Shown piece by piece: positions 1-9,472 of a stretch of DNA of 64,000 bases (its first letter is position 1; each line of letters begins with the position of its first letter). Position numbers and translations under genes: made by a program. The DNA comes from Haloferax larsenii JCM 13917 (GTDB lineage Archaea; Halobacteriota; Halobacteria; Halobacteriales; Haloferacaceae): assembly GCF_000336955.1 (NCBI RefSeq), contig NZ_AOLI01000019.1, positions 274,806 to 338,805 of the forward strand, given 5' to 3'. A model generated the notes under the pieces. It saw only the letters and a program-made list of their open reading frames with translations, searched no databases and was not told the origin of the DNA.

Positions 1-1269
1 GTGATAATCGCCAAATTCGGGGTGTGTCTCGCGCATCCACACGAAGGCGATGCTACCGGAGAGAAACATCGCAGCGGCGGTCGCGTAGAACGCCATCTGG
101 ACCGAGACGAGGTCGGCCGCGAGGCCGATGAGTATTGCACCGAAGCCATAGCCGGCGTCGCGCCACATTCGATACACGCCGAGGCCGGTCGCGCGCCACG
201 TCGGATGGGCCGCGTCGCCGACGACAGTAATGAGATTTGGATACAAGAGTGCCATCCCGAAACCGGTGATGCCGGCGGTAATCGTCCACGGGACGAGTCC
301 CGAGACGAACGTCGTCGCCAGAACGCCGCCGCCAGCGACGAACATCCCCGCGACGACAGGGGGCCGACGCCCGATGTCGTCTGCGAGCTTTCCGGTGTAC
401 AACTGGAGGAGGCCCCACACGCCGCCGTAGACGCCGACCACGACGCCGACATCGACGACGGACTGCCCTGCCGAGGTGAGATACAGCGGGTACGCAATCC
501 ACACCAGCGCGTCGACGAATTTCTCGACGCTCCCAGCCTGTGCGGCGGCGAACAGCGTCTTGTCACCCCACGTCGCCCGCTTGAGAACCGTCGAAAAGGG
601 GAGGTTTGCACCCGAGTCGGTACCGTCGCCTGGTGTCTCTGCTTCTGCCCCTGCCTCTGTCTCGGCTTCGGCCTTCGCGTACGGAAGTGTCTCCTCGACG
701 AAGAACACCGCAACGAGAAGACCGAGGACGACGACGCCGGCGAGGAAGACGAACGGGGCGGGCCGGAGTCCATACTGTCCGGCGAGGACGCCCGTCACCC
801 ACGAGCCGACGGCGACGCCACCGTAGCCGAACGCTTCGTCCAAGCCGACCGCGAACCCGCGGCGTTCGCTCCCGGCGAGGTCGATTTTCGCGTTGACGCT
901 CATACTCCACGCAAGCCCCTGATTGACGCCGAGGAGGACGTTTCCGACCGTGACCCACCACCAACTCGGTGCGAAGATGAGGATGGCGGGAATCGGTAGG
1001 GCGACGACCCACCCCGCGACGAGAATCGGTTTTCGACCGTACGTTTCGGCCCACTTCCCGCCGTAGAGGTTGAGAAGCGCCTTGACGAACCCGAAGCTGA
1101 CGACGAACGACCCGATGACGAGGACCGATTCGACGCCCAGCACGTCTCTTCCGAGGATGGGGACGACGTTCCGCTCCGACCCGATTGTCAACCCCACCGC
1201 GAACACCGTCAGTAGTTGCAGTGCGAACTGCCGCCAGTTCTGACGAATCCCCTGCGTGTACCCTGTCAT
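1..1269 (-). CDS. MFS transporter (3' end beyond window)
   Basis: The minus-strand frame opens with ATG at 1269 and stays open for 423 codons to the window edge, so the C-terminus is missing. The protein is a chain of hydrophobic helices in two halves joined by an acidic Ala/Glu linker (KAEAETEAGAEAE, about residues 195-220). The first half carries the MFS loop-2/3 signature GKWAETYGRKP and the second half repeats it as GKLADDIGRRP. This supports a 12-TM major facilitator permease in the cytoplasmic membrane. The substrate is not recognisable. A TATA-like element lies about 30 bases upstream. A long plus-strand frame over 1-999 is its antisense shadow. Confidence 0.85.
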   Translation of the reverse strand, partial: MTGYTQGIRQNWRQFALQLLTVFAVGLTIGSERNVVPILGRDVLGVESVLVIGSFVVSFGFVKALLNLYGGKWAETYGRKPILVAGWVVALPIPAILIFAPSWWWVTVGNVLLGVNQGLAWSMSVNAKIDLAGSERRGFAVGLDEAFGYGGVAVGSWVTGVLAGQYGLRPAPFVFLAGVVVLGLLVAVFFVEETLPYAKAEAETEAGAEAETPGDGTDSGANLPFSTVLKRATWGDKTLFAAAQAGSVEKFVDALVWIAYPLYLTSAGQSVVDVGVVVGVYGGVWGLLQLYTGKLADDIGRRPPVVAGMFVAGGGVLATTFVSGLVPWTITAGITGFGMALLYPNLITVVGDAAHPTWRATGLGVYRMWRDAGYGFGAILIGLAADLVSVQMAFYATAAAMFLSGSIAFVWMRETHPEFGDYH

Positions 1270-1297
1270 CTCCGTGTACGTCGTCGGGGATGGCCCC

Positions 1298-1305
1298 ATT
1301 AATAG
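1298..1305 (-). promoter_or_regulatory. TATA-like promoter of the MFS gene
   Basis: On the minus strand this reads CTATTAAT. It is 29-36 bases before the ATG at 1269, the spacing expected for a leaderless haloarchaeal transcript. Confidence 0.45.
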
Positions 1306-1442
1306 TGTGCGGTTTTCACTATATTATGAATAGGAGAGGAGAAGATGAGAGGCACCCGGCTGGCAGTGGCGTCGCGTCCGCTGGTCTCTCAGTCTCGTGT
1401 TTCGTCGGCTGTTTACTGGGGTGACGTCTCGAAAGTGGGTTC

Positions 1443-2180
1443 TTAGAGGTCTTTCCCACCGTTGACGTCGATGACTTCGCCCGTGATGAACGACGAGCGG
1501 TCGCTCGCGAGGAACGCGACGACCTCGGCGACTTCTTCGACGGTGCCAAGTCGGCCGAGTGGCGTGTCCTCCCGGATACGGTCTTTTATTTTCTCGGGAA
1601 GTTCCTCGACCATCTGCGTCGAGATGAACCCCGGTGCGACGCAGTTAGCAGTCGTGCCTTCACGAGCGAGTTCGAGCGCGAGCGTCCGGGTGAAGCCGAA
1701 GATTCCGGCCTTCGCAGTCGCGTAGTTCGCCTGCCCGAAGTTGCCTCCCTTGCCCACGATACTGGAGATGTTGATGAGGCGGCCCTCTTCGGCGGCGACC
1801 AAATCGTCGTAGAACGTCTGCGTGCAGTGGAACGTCCCGTCGAGGTGCACGTCGAGAACGACGTCCCAGTCTTCGTGGGACATCTCCTTGAACAGGATGT
1901 CCTGATTGATACCCGCATTGTTCACCAGCACGTCGACCGGTCCAAAGGTCTCGTGGACCTCTGCGCGCATCTGCTCGACTTGGTCGACGTCGGTCACGTC
2001 AGCCTGCACCGCGATAGCCGACCCACCTGACGACTCGATTGCGTCGACGACCGCCTCGGCCTCTTCCGGAGAGGACCGGTAGTTGACTACGACCTCACAG
2101 CCTTCGTTCCCGAACCGCTCTGCGATTCCGCGACCGATTCCACGCGACGACCCCGTGACCACGCACGTTTTCTTCCGCAT
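1443..2180 (-). CDS. fabG: 3-oxoacyl-ACP / acetoacetyl-CoA reductase-type SDR
   Basis: A 245-aa classical short-chain dehydrogenase. The Rossmann glycine motif TGSSRGIG is at residues 10-16, NNAG at 87-90, and the catalytic Ser139/140, Tyr153 and Lys157 sit in SS...NYATAK. It ends in GEVIDVNGGKDL, typical of the FabG/PhaB group that reduces 3-oxoacyl thioesters with NADPH. In haloarchaea such enzymes serve polyhydroxyalkanoate or fatty-acid-like metabolism; which one applies here is not visible. The ATG at 2180 is chosen over the in-frame ATG at 2192 because the TATA-like box is about 27 bases upstream of it. It is divergent from rfcL. Confidence 0.85.
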   Translation of the reverse strand: MRKKTCVVTGSSRGIGRGIAERFGNEGCEVVVNYRSSPEEAEAVVDAIESSGGSAIAVQADVTDVDQVEQMRAEVHETFGPVDVLVNNAGINQDILFKEMSHEDWDVVLDVHLDGTFHCTQTFYDDLVAAEEGRLINISSIVGKGGNFGQANYATAKAGIFGFTRTLALELAREGTTANCVAPGFISTQMVEELPEKIKDRIREDTPLGRLGTVEEVAEVVAFLASDRSSFITGEVIDVNGGKDL

Positions 2181-2202
2181 AGTACCGTACATACAGTCCG
2201 AG

Positions 2203-2210
2203 TCATAAAG
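2203..2210 (-). promoter_or_regulatory. TATA-like promoter of the fabG-like gene
   Basis: The minus-strand sequence CTTTATGA is centred about 27 bases before the ATG at 2180. This supports a leaderless transcript starting at that codon. Confidence 0.5.
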
Positions 2211-2321
2211 TAATCTAGCGGTGACACTATCGGCGACCGTTCTCGGCCGTTTACTCCGACGTCGGTGGCCGTCGAACAGCGCTCCGCAACCACTAAACGC
2301 GCCTCGGTCCTTCCTCCGGTA

Positions 2322-3785
2322 ATGGTAGATTGGACGGAGAAGTACCGCCCATCGACGCTCTCGGAGGTGCGCGGGAACAACAAGGCCCGGGACGCACTCG
2401 CCGAGTGGGGCAAATCGTGGGATGACCACCGAGAGGCGGCCATCGTCCACGGCAGTCCGGGTATCGGGAAGACCTCCGCCGCCCACGCGCTCGCGGCCGA
2501 CCTGGGGTGGGAGACAGTCGAGTTGAACGCCTCGGACCAGCGGACCGCCGACGTCATCGAGCGCTTCGCCGGTCGCGCCGCGAAGAACGCCACGCTCGCC
2601 GGGTCGTCGTCGGGCACGTCCACTCGGCAGTTAGTCATCCTCGACGAGGCGGACAACATCCACGGCAACTACGACCGCGGCGGTGCCAGCGCCATCACGA
2701 AACTCGTCAAGTCGTCGAGCCAGCCTATCGTTCTCATCGCCAACGAGTTCTACGACATGAGTCGCGGCCTGCGGAACGCCTGCCGCGAAATCGAGTTCCG
2801 AGACGTGTCGGCGCGCTCTATCGTCCCCGTCCTCCGCGACATCTGTCGAAAAGAGGGCGTCGAGTTCGAGTCGGCGGCCCTCGAACGCATCGCGGACATG
2901 AACAGCGGCGACCTCCGCTCGGCGGTCAACGACCTCCAGGCAATCGCCGAAGGCCGCGACCAAATCACCGAAGAGAACGTCGTGATGGGCGACCGGGACC
3001 GCTCGGTGGGGCTCTTCGAATTCCTCGACGCCGTCCTCAAAGAAAAGCCCGCACAGGAGGCGCTGTACACCGCCTACGACGTGGACGAGACGCCGGACGA
3101 CCTCACGAAGTGGATAGAGGACAAGGTGTCTCTCGTCTACGAACCGGACGAACTCGCGCGGGCGTACGAGTTCCTCGCCAACGCGGACCGCTGGCTGGGT
3201 CGCGTCCGCGCCACGCAGAACTACTCCTATTGGCGCTATGCGACCGACAACCTCGCCGCTGGCGTCGCCGCCTCCCGAGACCGCACCCGCGGTGGATGGA
3301 CCCGATACGGTGGCGCACCGTATCGCTCGACGCGAGACAAGACGCGCGACACCGTCGTGCGGAAGATTGCCGAACACGGGGGGTTCAGCATGGCCACCGC
3401 ACGGCGTGAAGTGCTGCCGTTCCTCTCGGCTATCACGCACCACTGCAAACCGCGTGAGTTGACCGTGGCGATGACGGCGTACTACGACTTCGACACCTCG
3501 CACGTCTCGTTCGTCACCGGAAGCGGCGAGACGACGAACAAGGTCCAGTCCATCGTCGAAGACGCCGAGGAACTGCGCGAGGAATTAGTCGAAGAACACG
3601 CCGGCGGTGCCTTCGCCGGGATGGACGACCTCGAAACCGGCGGTCCGGGTGACGGCGAACGAGTCGATGGCGACACCGACACCGGCTCCGACGACGTCCT
3701 CGATAGGGACGCCGACGAGACTGCCGAGACGGACGACGCGTCTGCGACGGACGACGGACAGGCCGGGCTGTCCGACTTCTTCTGA
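2322..3785 (+). CDS. rfcL: Replication factor C large subunit (clamp loader)
   Basis: A 487-aa AAA+ protein. With the small RFC subunits the large subunit opens and loads PCNA onto primed DNA. It starts VDWTEKYRPSTLSEVRGN, the RFC box. Walker A is GSPGIGKT (44-51), Walker B LDEAD (107-111), and a sensor-type region follows (NSGDLRSAVNDLQ). A long acidic Asp/Thr linker precedes the end QAGLSDFF, a perfect PCNA-interacting peptide (QxxLxxFF) that stops at the last residue. The ATG at 2322 follows an ACTAAACG element at about -30. The gene is divergent from fabG, with a gap of about 140 bases. Confidence 0.95.
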   Translation: MVDWTEKYRPSTLSEVRGNNKARDALAEWGKSWDDHREAAIVHGSPGIGKTSAAHALAADLGWETVELNASDQRTADVIERFAGRAAKNATLAGSSSGTSTRQLVILDEADNIHGNYDRGGASAITKLVKSSSQPIVLIANEFYDMSRGLRNACREIEFRDVSARSIVPVLRDICRKEGVEFESAALERIADMNSGDLRSAVNDLQAIAEGRDQITEENVVMGDRDRSVGLFEFLDAVLKEKPAQEALYTAYDVDETPDDLTKWIEDKVSLVYEPDELARAYEFLANADRWLGRVRATQNYSYWRYATDNLAAGVAASRDRTRGGWTRYGGAPYRSTRDKTRDTVVRKIAEHGGFSMATARREVLPFLSAITHHCKPRELTVAMTAYYDFDTSHVSFVTGSGETTNKVQSIVEDAEELREELVEEHAGGAFAGMDDLETGGPGDGERVDGDTDTGSDDVLDRDADETAETDDASATDDGQAGLSDFF

Positions 3786-3815
3786 GTTCGAGCGGCGTCA
3801 GCTATCGATAGCTGG

Positions 3816-4589
3816 TCACTCTCCGACGTGGGGCGTCTCCCACCGAGTCAACGCCCGAAAGAGCCGGAGGACGACGAGATAACAGAGTGCCAACCCGGCG
3901 ACGACGCGGCCCGAAACGACCCAGAAGGTAATCACACCGAGCGATTTCACGACTCCGACCAGCGCGATGGTTGGCTTACGACCGAGATAGCCTGCTAGCG
4001 TGGTCTTGTTCGACTTCGAATCACCGTCGATATCTTGGATGTTCCGCGATTCGACGCCGGCGAACGCAATCAAAAACCAGCCGACGAAGACGCCGCCGAG
4101 TTCCCATCCAATCGTGACGGTCGTCGAAACCAGCAGTGAGAAGACGACGACGAACGCCCACGTCGCCCCGACAGCCAGCGAGTCGAACGTCGGGTGTTGC
4201 TTGAGGTGACCGTAGACGAGCAAGACGAGCAGCGGAAGGTGCCCGAGAGCGAGGTACTCGACGCCGAGGTCCGGGCGTTCGAGAACGAGCATCACCAAGA
4301 GGGCGACGTATCCGAGCAAAGCGAGCAGTTCCGTCACGAGGAGGGCAAACTGATGCCGTCGCACCAATTCGGTTCGGTACGGTTGGTTCACCTCGTCTTC
4401 TGGAGCGACTCGCCGTCTGTCTTCGACGTAGATGAAATAGAACAACAACGGGGGAAGAACCAACCCGACGCCGACGGACGAAAGCGGAATCGAGAGTGCC
4501 GTCGCAGAGATTGCGACCATCAGCGACGACGCCAGACACAACCAGATATTCAGTTTTAAAAACAGAAACCGTATTTCGTGGAGGGACAT
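3816..4589 (-). CDS. UbiA-family prenyltransferase-like membrane protein
   Basis: 257 aa with about seven hydrophobic helices. The second Asp-rich motif of UbiA enzymes is clear: NIQDIDGDSKSNKTTLAGYLG (about 186-206), matching DxxxD..G..TL. The first motif, normally NDxxD, is replaced by VEDRRRVAPEDEVNQP (about 55-70), so it is altered but still acidic. Family members transfer polyprenyl groups to aromatic or lipid acceptors in the membrane. The altered first motif makes activity or substrate uncertain. The gene is convergent with rfcL (30-base gap) and lies downstream of the histidine kinase on the same strand. Confidence 0.65.
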   Translation of the reverse strand: MSLHEIRFLFLKLNIWLCLASSLMVAISATALSIPLSSVGVGLVLPPLLFYFIYVEDRRRVAPEDEVNQPYRTELVRRHQFALLVTELLALLGYVALLVMLVLERPDLGVEYLALGHLPLLVLLVYGHLKQHPTFDSLAVGATWAFVVVFSLLVSTTVTIGWELGGVFVGWFLIAFAGVESRNIQDIDGDSKSNKTTLAGYLGRKPTIALVGVVKSLGVITFWVVSGRVVAGLALCYLVVLRLFRALTRWETPHVGE

Positions 4590-4682
4590 GTGAATTAGTC
4601 AGTAGTTGGTTGTTACGCTTGTTGCCAGTGCTGTCGGCCAAATCGGGTCAGTTCTTCGGTTACAGTCGTCATTCTGATGGTG

Positions 4683-6380
4683 TTACTGGGCTGCGACGCT
4701 TTCGGCCTCTGACGTCGTTTGGTTCTGTGGCAGGCGTGGAAGGGTGATTTCGATTTTGGTACCCGAATCGGTCACTTCCGTCGTCAGTTCTCCGTTCGAC
4801 CGGGCGACGATCCAGTGGACTAACCACAGGCCGATTCCGGAGCCGTGTTGCAGGTCGGTCTCTTCTTGCGCCTTCAGCACGCTGACTTCGACCGAGGGGA
4901 GTCCTGGGCCGTTGTCTTCGACGACGAGGGTCACACTCGTGTCGGTCAGCTCGGTGGAGACGACGATGTCAGCCGGTTCTGAGCCGTGGTGGTGTGTAAG
5001 GGCGTTGTCGATGAGTTCCAATACGGCGAGGTCGAATCGTGGGTGGACCTCGACTTCCACGTCGTCGATGTCGAACGAGACGGTTGCGGGGGGTGTGACC
5101 TGATATTCTTCTCGGGCTTTCTCGATGTCTTCTCTGAGTGACCGCTGGACCGTCTCGTCGTACGAAAACACCGACTCGATTTTCCCCGCCTTCTCGGCTT
5201 GCTTGACGATTTTCGTCGACCGGTCGTTGATTCTCTCCGCCCACTCGGCGACGTCTCCGCTGGACGCGTCTTCGATGATTTGTGCGTACCCAGAGATGAC
5301 GTTGAGGTCGTTGCGGATGTTGTGCCGGAAGACGCGAGAGAGAATCTGTTTGAGGAGGTCCAACTCGTTTTCGCGTTTCTTGAGCGCAGTGATGTCGCTC
5401 AATACCATTATTTCACCTTCGAGGCCCCTCCCGTACGCAATCGTAGAGGTCTGGACCGAGAAGAACCGTGTCTCGTCGTTACGCCGGAATTCGAGGGTCT
5501 CAGCCGCCCCTTCAGTCGAGGTCACGTGCTCAGAGAGGACGACGTCGATTTGTTGTCCGATGATTCCGGCCCCGAACAACTGTCCGGCCGCGTCGTTCAC
5601 GTCGACGACATTCCCCTCGGGATTGATGACAAATATCGCATCAGAGACCTCCTGGAACGTCTGTTCTCGGGCCACGGGGACGAACTTCATGAATCCGTTT
5701 TTGCTGATGGAGAATGCGAAAAACACGCCGGAAAACGAGTAGACCACGGAAGTCAGGTCGAAGTACACCGGCACCAACTCCGCGACCTTGACCACCGTCG
5801 AGAGAACGAGCATCGAGAAGATGACCAAGAGATAGAGCGTCTGCCGGCGATGGGTGCCATTCGTCCGGAGCGCCTCGCCGACGAACATCCCCGCGGCTAA
5901 GAACACCAGCAAGTATCCGTATATCTTCGTGACGAAGATTTTGAGCGGCCCGCCCAAATCAGGGGCATGTAAGTAGCCGTTTGGTCCGACGTGGTATTCG
6001 GGTGTGTACACTAAGTTGTCGGGGTTGAACCACGACAAGACGAACAACACGAGTATCGGGAGGAACGAAGCGACGGCGACCCGTCGTGAAACGTTGTGCT
6101 TGAAGACGAATTCGTAGGCGAGCAAGAACATCGTGACCGCTGCGGTCGGTATCATCACCCAGAAGAAGTTCGCGAGGGCGAGCGTGAGACCGGGGTCGGA
6201 GACGAGCGTAAACGTCGCAAAGAGGAACGCCCACGCACCACCGGTCGCCATCGACAGGATGAACCATATCACACCGGGCTTGCGTCGGTCTCCCCAGAGG
6301 ACGTAACTGTTAGCTATCGATGGAATCACTCCAAGATACATTAAAGCGATAGCAATTTCGGGAGTGAGCCAACTTTCCAT
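4683..6380 (-). CDS. Sensor histidine kinase, 7TM-PAS-HisKA-HATPase
   Basis: 565 aa. The first ~225 residues form seven hydrophobic helices, like the N-terminal 7TM histidine-kinase domain. A PAS domain follows (about 238-335; VINPEGNVVDVN). The dimerisation box holds the phospho-acceptor in FRHNIRNDLNVISG (His353). The ATPase domain has the N-box NALTHH, G1 EDNGPGLP and G2 GSGIGLWLV. All catalytic boxes are present, so it should autophosphorylate. No response regulator is adjacent, the usual arrangement for haloarchaeal orphan kinases. ATG at 6380 is preferred over GTG at 6386. The signal is unknown. Confidence 0.88.
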   Translation of the reverse strand: MESWLTPEIAIALMYLGVIPSIANSYVLWGDRRKPGVIWFILSMATGGAWAFLFATFTLVSDPGLTLALANFFWVMIPTAAVTMFLLAYEFVFKHNVSRRVAVASFLPILVLFVLSWFNPDNLVYTPEYHVGPNGYLHAPDLGGPLKIFVTKIYGYLLVFLAAGMFVGEALRTNGTHRRQTLYLLVIFSMLVLSTVVKVAELVPVYFDLTSVVYSFSGVFFAFSISKNGFMKFVPVAREQTFQEVSDAIFVINPEGNVVDVNDAAGQLFGAGIIGQQIDVVLSEHVTSTEGAAETLEFRRNDETRFFSVQTSTIAYGRGLEGEIMVLSDITALKKRENELDLLKQILSRVFRHNIRNDLNVISGYAQIIEDASSGDVAEWAERINDRSTKIVKQAEKAGKIESVFSYDETVQRSLREDIEKAREEYQVTPPATVSFDIDDVEVEVHPRFDLAVLELIDNALTHHHGSEPADIVVSTELTDTSVTLVVEDNGPGLPSVEVSVLKAQEETDLQHGSGIGLWLVHWIVARSNGELTTEVTDSGTKIEITLPRLPQNQTTSEAESVAAQ

Positions 6381-6744
6381 TCGCACGTGTGCAATTCTGG
6401 AGGGTACTATTCAATTGTTCGCCTACCTGATGGTCAATTATTCTATCTATTGACAATAGACACGAGAGGGGTATATAAAAACCCGATAAAAATGAGATAT
6501 AAAGAAGGGAACACAGGAGACGGTATATGTCTATACGAGATACTACCGGTATGTCTGATTATTGGTGTATTAATCGGGTTCGTCGAAATCTGCTGACGAG
6601 TCGACGTTCACAGCTGTGATTGAAATTCGACTATTTTGGGACTGCCAGCGCGACAGGCTGGACAACCTCTGCTGTCGGTCTCGATAAAAACAGTCTCGGT
6701 CAGTTCGGTTCCGAAACGGTGTGCCGGTGCGTGGCGTCTCGAGC
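6381..6744. other. Intergenic stretch, locally AT-rich
   Basis: This is the 364 bases between the kinase start and the small zinc-ribbon gene. Bases 6400-6600 are AT-rich, with several TATA-like runs (GGGTATATAAAAACC at about 6468). A 69-codon plus-strand frame from GTG 6387 has no coding character I trust. The TATA run may drive a short untranslated RNA, but I see no defined gene. Confidence 0.4.
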
Positions 6745-6978
6745 TCAGGGAATCGGTGCCGACACGGTACGGCCCGACCTGTCGTCGTCACCGGCAAACC
6801 CACGCCACACGGTCGCTCCGCAGTCTGGACAGTCGATACGCTGGAGTTGGCCGTCTACTTCGTGTGTGGGCCAGTCACCGAGCGCCGCTGCGCGGCCGCA
6901 CGTTTGACAGAACAGTATCGCCTTGCGGCGGTCGAAATCGGGGGGGTCGGTACTGAATTCGCAGGGTGTGTCGCTCAT
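6745..6978 (-). CDS. Small double CxxC zinc-ribbon protein
   Basis: A 77-aa soluble protein with two Cys pairs, CQTCG (about 24-28) and CPDCG (about 49-53), about 25 residues apart. This is the pattern of a one-zinc ribbon, and small CPxCG-type proteins are common in haloarchaea. The rest is hydrophilic and ends in a basic/acidic GDDDRSGR tail. No catalytic domain is visible. A role in nucleic-acid or protein binding is a guess from the fold. It is on the same strand as, and about 60 bases upstream of, the amino-acid ABC ATPase end. Confidence 0.7.
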   Translation of the reverse strand: MSDTPCEFSTDPPDFDRRKAILFCQTCGRAAALGDWPTHEVDGQLQRIDCPDCGATVWRGFAGDDDRSGRTVSAPIP

Positions 6979-7036
6979 GCCGCCACAACCGTGATTTCCG
7001 GCAATAAGACTGTTGGGAGGTGTGTTCCCGAGTGGC

Positions 7037-7765
7037 TCAGAACAGCTTCGAGAGGAACTGCTTCCCGCGGTCGGTCTTGGGGTTCTCGAAGAACTGCTCC
7101 GGCGGTGAGTCCTCGACGACGCGACCGTCGGCCATGAGGACGATACGGTCGCCGACTTCCCGAGCGAAGCCCATCTCGTGGGTGACGACGAGCATCGTCA
7201 TGCCCTCGTCGGCGAGGCCGTGCATGACGTCGAGCACTTCCCCGACGAGTTCGGGGTCGAGTGCGCTCGTGACCTCGTCGAAGAGCATGACACGTGGGTC
7301 CATCGCGAGTGCGCGGGCGATGGCGACGCGTTGTTGCTGGCCGCCGGAGAGTTGGTTCGGGTAGGAGTTATCCTGGTCGGCAAGACCGACCCGGTCGAGT
7401 AACTCTTCTGCCCGCCGGACGGCGACCTCTTCGTCGAGGTCCTTTACCTTCTTCGGGGCGAGCGTCACGTTCTCCAGCGCCGTCTTGTGCGGGAAGAGAT
7501 TGAAGCTCTGGAACACCATCCCGATGCGCTGCCGAAGGTGGTTGATGTCCGCGTCAGGGTCGGATATCGAGGTACCGTCGAGTCGAATCTCTCCGTCCTG
7601 AATCTCTTCGAGACGGTTCGCACAGCGAAGGAGCGTCGATTTCCCCGAGCCAGATGGCCCGATGATGACGCACACTTCGCCCTCTTCGACTTCGAGGTCG
7701 ACGTCTTTGAGGACGTGCGTCTCGCCGAAGTATTTGTCAACCTTGTCGAATTCGAGGAGACTCAT
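7037..7765 (-). CDS. glnQ: Polar amino-acid ABC transporter ATPase (GlnQ type)
   Basis: A 242-aa ABC ATPase that powers substrate import. Walker A is GPSGSGKST (about 36-44), the Q-loop is in VFQSFNLFPH, the signature LSGGQQQR, Walker B VMLFDEVTSALDPE, and the switch His is in VVTHEMGFA. The FNLFPH segment and the closing PKTDRGKQFLSKL are typical of the polar amino-acid (PAAT) subfamily. Its ATG overlaps the permease TGA (ATGA), so the two are translationally coupled. It is the last gene of a binding protein - permease - ATPase operon. Arg, Gln, Glu and His are all possible substrates. Confidence 0.92.
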   Translation of the reverse strand: MSLLEFDKVDKYFGETHVLKDVDLEVEEGEVCVIIGPSGSGKSTLLRCANRLEEIQDGEIRLDGTSISDPDADINHLRQRIGMVFQSFNLFPHKTALENVTLAPKKVKDLDEEVAVRRAEELLDRVGLADQDNSYPNQLSGGQQQRVAIARALAMDPRVMLFDEVTSALDPELVGEVLDVMHGLADEGMTMLVVTHEMGFAREVGDRIVLMADGRVVEDSPPEQFFENPKTDRGKQFLSKLF

Positions 7766-8595
7766 CGGCGGTCACCTCCCCAGTCCGCGCGGTTTTCGAG
7801 GTGGCTGACGATTTTGCCAAGTGGAATCGTAATCATGAGGTACGCGATAGCGACGAGAATAATCGGTGTCCACGGGTCGAACGTGGCCGAGTTGACGTTG
7901 CGGAACGCACTGATGAGTTCGGGGACGGCGATGACTGTCAGGAGTGAGGTGTCCTTCACGAGGATGACTTGGTCGTTGCCGATTGCAGCAAGCGCGTTGC
8001 GCCACGCCTGCGGGAGGACGACCTCACGCATCGCCTGCACGTAGGACATCCCGAGCGAGCGTGCTGCTTCCATCTGCCCCTCGGGGACGGCACTGATACC
8101 ACCGCGGACTGCCTCACCGACGTACGCGGCGTGGTTGAGCGTCAGGCCGATGATGGCGGCCGGAATCGCCCAGTTTCGGAGAGGGAACTGACCTGGTGGC
8201 CAGAATGCCGGAATCCCGTAGAATATAACGAGCAACTGGAACAAAAGCGGCGTACCCCGGAAGAACCCGACGTACCCAGTCGCGACGGTGTTTGTGATCT
8301 TAGTTTTTGAAACGCGACCCAGACCGACGATGACGCCTGCGGTGACGGACAACAGACTCCCGACGAGGACGATACCGAGCACCCGCAGGAACGCATCGAC
8401 GAATTGCGGGTAGATAATCTCCACGAAGAGTTCGGAATCGACCTGTGTGAAGATAATCGCCCCGATGAACAGACCGACAACCAGCGTGAACACTGACGCA
8501 ACTGCTGCACCTACGAACTTGAGCGTCTTGTCGTTCAGAAACTGCTCTTGGAACTCGTCGTCCGTGCTCCGCCCCTCAGAGTATGATTCTGCCAT
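7762..8595 (-). CDS. Polar amino-acid ABC transporter permease
   Basis: A 277-aa integral membrane protein of the HisM/GlnP family. Hydrophilic N-terminus (1-30), then several TM helices. The EAA-type coupling loop is EAARSLGMSYVQAMREVVLPQAWRNALAAIGN (read in parts), which contacts the ATPase. Only one permease gene is present, so the channel is probably a homodimer. It lies 45 bases downstream of the binding-protein gene and overlaps the ATPase by 4 bases. Confidence 0.9.
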   Translation of the reverse strand: MAESYSEGRSTDDEFQEQFLNDKTLKFVGAAVASVFTLVVGLFIGAIIFTQVDSELFVEIIYPQFVDAFLRVLGIVLVGSLLSVTAGVIVGLGRVSKTKITNTVATGYVGFFRGTPLLFQLLVIFYGIPAFWPPGQFPLRNWAIPAAIIGLTLNHAAYVGEAVRGGISAVPEGQMEAARSLGMSYVQAMREVVLPQAWRNALAAIGNDQVILVKDTSLLTVIAVPELISAFRNVNSATFDPWTPIILVAIAYLMITIPLGKIVSHLENRADWGGDRR

Positions 8596-8640
8596 TGATA
8601 ATGATTCTCACAGTGTTGGTATAAAAACGCGGTGCGCGAG

Positions 8641-9447
8641 TTAGCCCGAGAAGTACCTCGAGTAAATCTCGTCGTACGTCCCGTTTTCTTTGATGGTCGC
8701 GATAGCCCCGTTGACTTCCTCACGGAGTTCGTCGTCGTCCTTACGGAACCCGATACCGTACTCTTCGACGGTGAGCGTCAGGTACGGCGGTGCGTCTTTG
8801 CCCTGCTCTTCGGCAGCGCCGGTTCCTTCGAGGAATTTGGCGATATCACTCTGGTTGACGAACTCCGCGTTGACGGTGTTGTCGTTGACGACTGCGTCGA
8901 CCTGGTTGTTTCTGAGTGCGTCGAACGCACCGGTAATCTGGTCGTAGCGCTGAATGGTCAGGTCGCCGCCGAACTCTTCTTTGAGCCCGTCAGCGGCTGA
9001 TGCACCGGTCGTCCCCTTCTGGACACCAACCGTTGTCCCTTTGAGGTCTTCTTTCGCTGCGATGTCGCTGTCGTTCAGGATGACGACCGTCTGGTAGGCC
9101 GTGAAGTACGGGTCGGAGAAGTCAATCTCCTCTGCGCGGTCTTCGGTGATGGTCATCGCGGACATGATGACGCGGAAGTTCCCGTTGTTCAGCCCTTGGA
9201 TGATGCCGTCGAAACTCGTCTCTTGGAACTCGTGCTCATAACCGAGTTCATCAGTGAAGACGGCCTGTGCGATGTCAACGTCGAATCCGACGAGTTCGTC
9301 CTCAGGCGTCCTGTACTCGAACGGGCGGTACGGGATGTCCGACCCGATAGTAATCGTATTACCGCCACCACCGCCGCCGAGACAGCCGGCCATCGTGAAC
9401 GTGGCTGCAGCCCCTGCGGCACCCTTCAGATAGGTACGACGTTGCAT
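8641..9447 (-). CDS. Amino-acid ABC transporter substrate-binding Tat lipoprotein
   Basis: 268 aa, SBP family 3. The start MQRRTYLKGAAGAA carries the twin-arginine motif and TMAGC a lipobox, followed by a poly-Gly linker, so the folded protein is exported by Tat and lipid-anchored at about Cys21. The mature part has the periplasmic amino-acid-binding hallmarks GSDIPYRPFEY, GFDVDIA and the SAMTITEDRAEEIDFSDPY segment. It is first in the operon. ATG 9447 is preferred over upstream starts because it opens the Tat signal and a TATA box sits at -28. Confidence 0.93.
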   Translation of the reverse strand: MQRRTYLKGAAGAAATFTMAGCLGGGGGGNTITIGSDIPYRPFEYRTPEDELVGFDVDIAQAVFTDELGYEHEFQETSFDGIIQGLNNGNFRVIMSAMTITEDRAEEIDFSDPYFTAYQTVVILNDSDIAAKEDLKGTTVGVQKGTTGASAADGLKEEFGGDLTIQRYDQITGAFDALRNNQVDAVVNDNTVNAEFVNQSDIAKFLEGTGAAEEQGKDAPPYLTLTVEEYGIGFRKDDDELREEVNGAIATIKENGTYDEIYSRYFSG

Positions 9448-9472
9448 AACAAGGCACAGGTAGCACATCCGC

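Noticed and set aside
1..999. 332-codon plus-strand open frame
   Set aside because: It is antisense to the MFS transporter, whose frame shows clear helices and loop motifs. High GC creates such open shadow frames.
2181..2486. N-terminal extension of the FabG-like gene
   Set aside because: The 100 extra codons are basic, cover the promoter region and overlap rfcL. The TATA spacing supports 2180.
6387..6596. 69-codon plus-strand frame in the AT-rich gap
   Set aside because: GTG start, no ribosome-binding or promoter spacing, and odd composition. It was kept only as intergenic.
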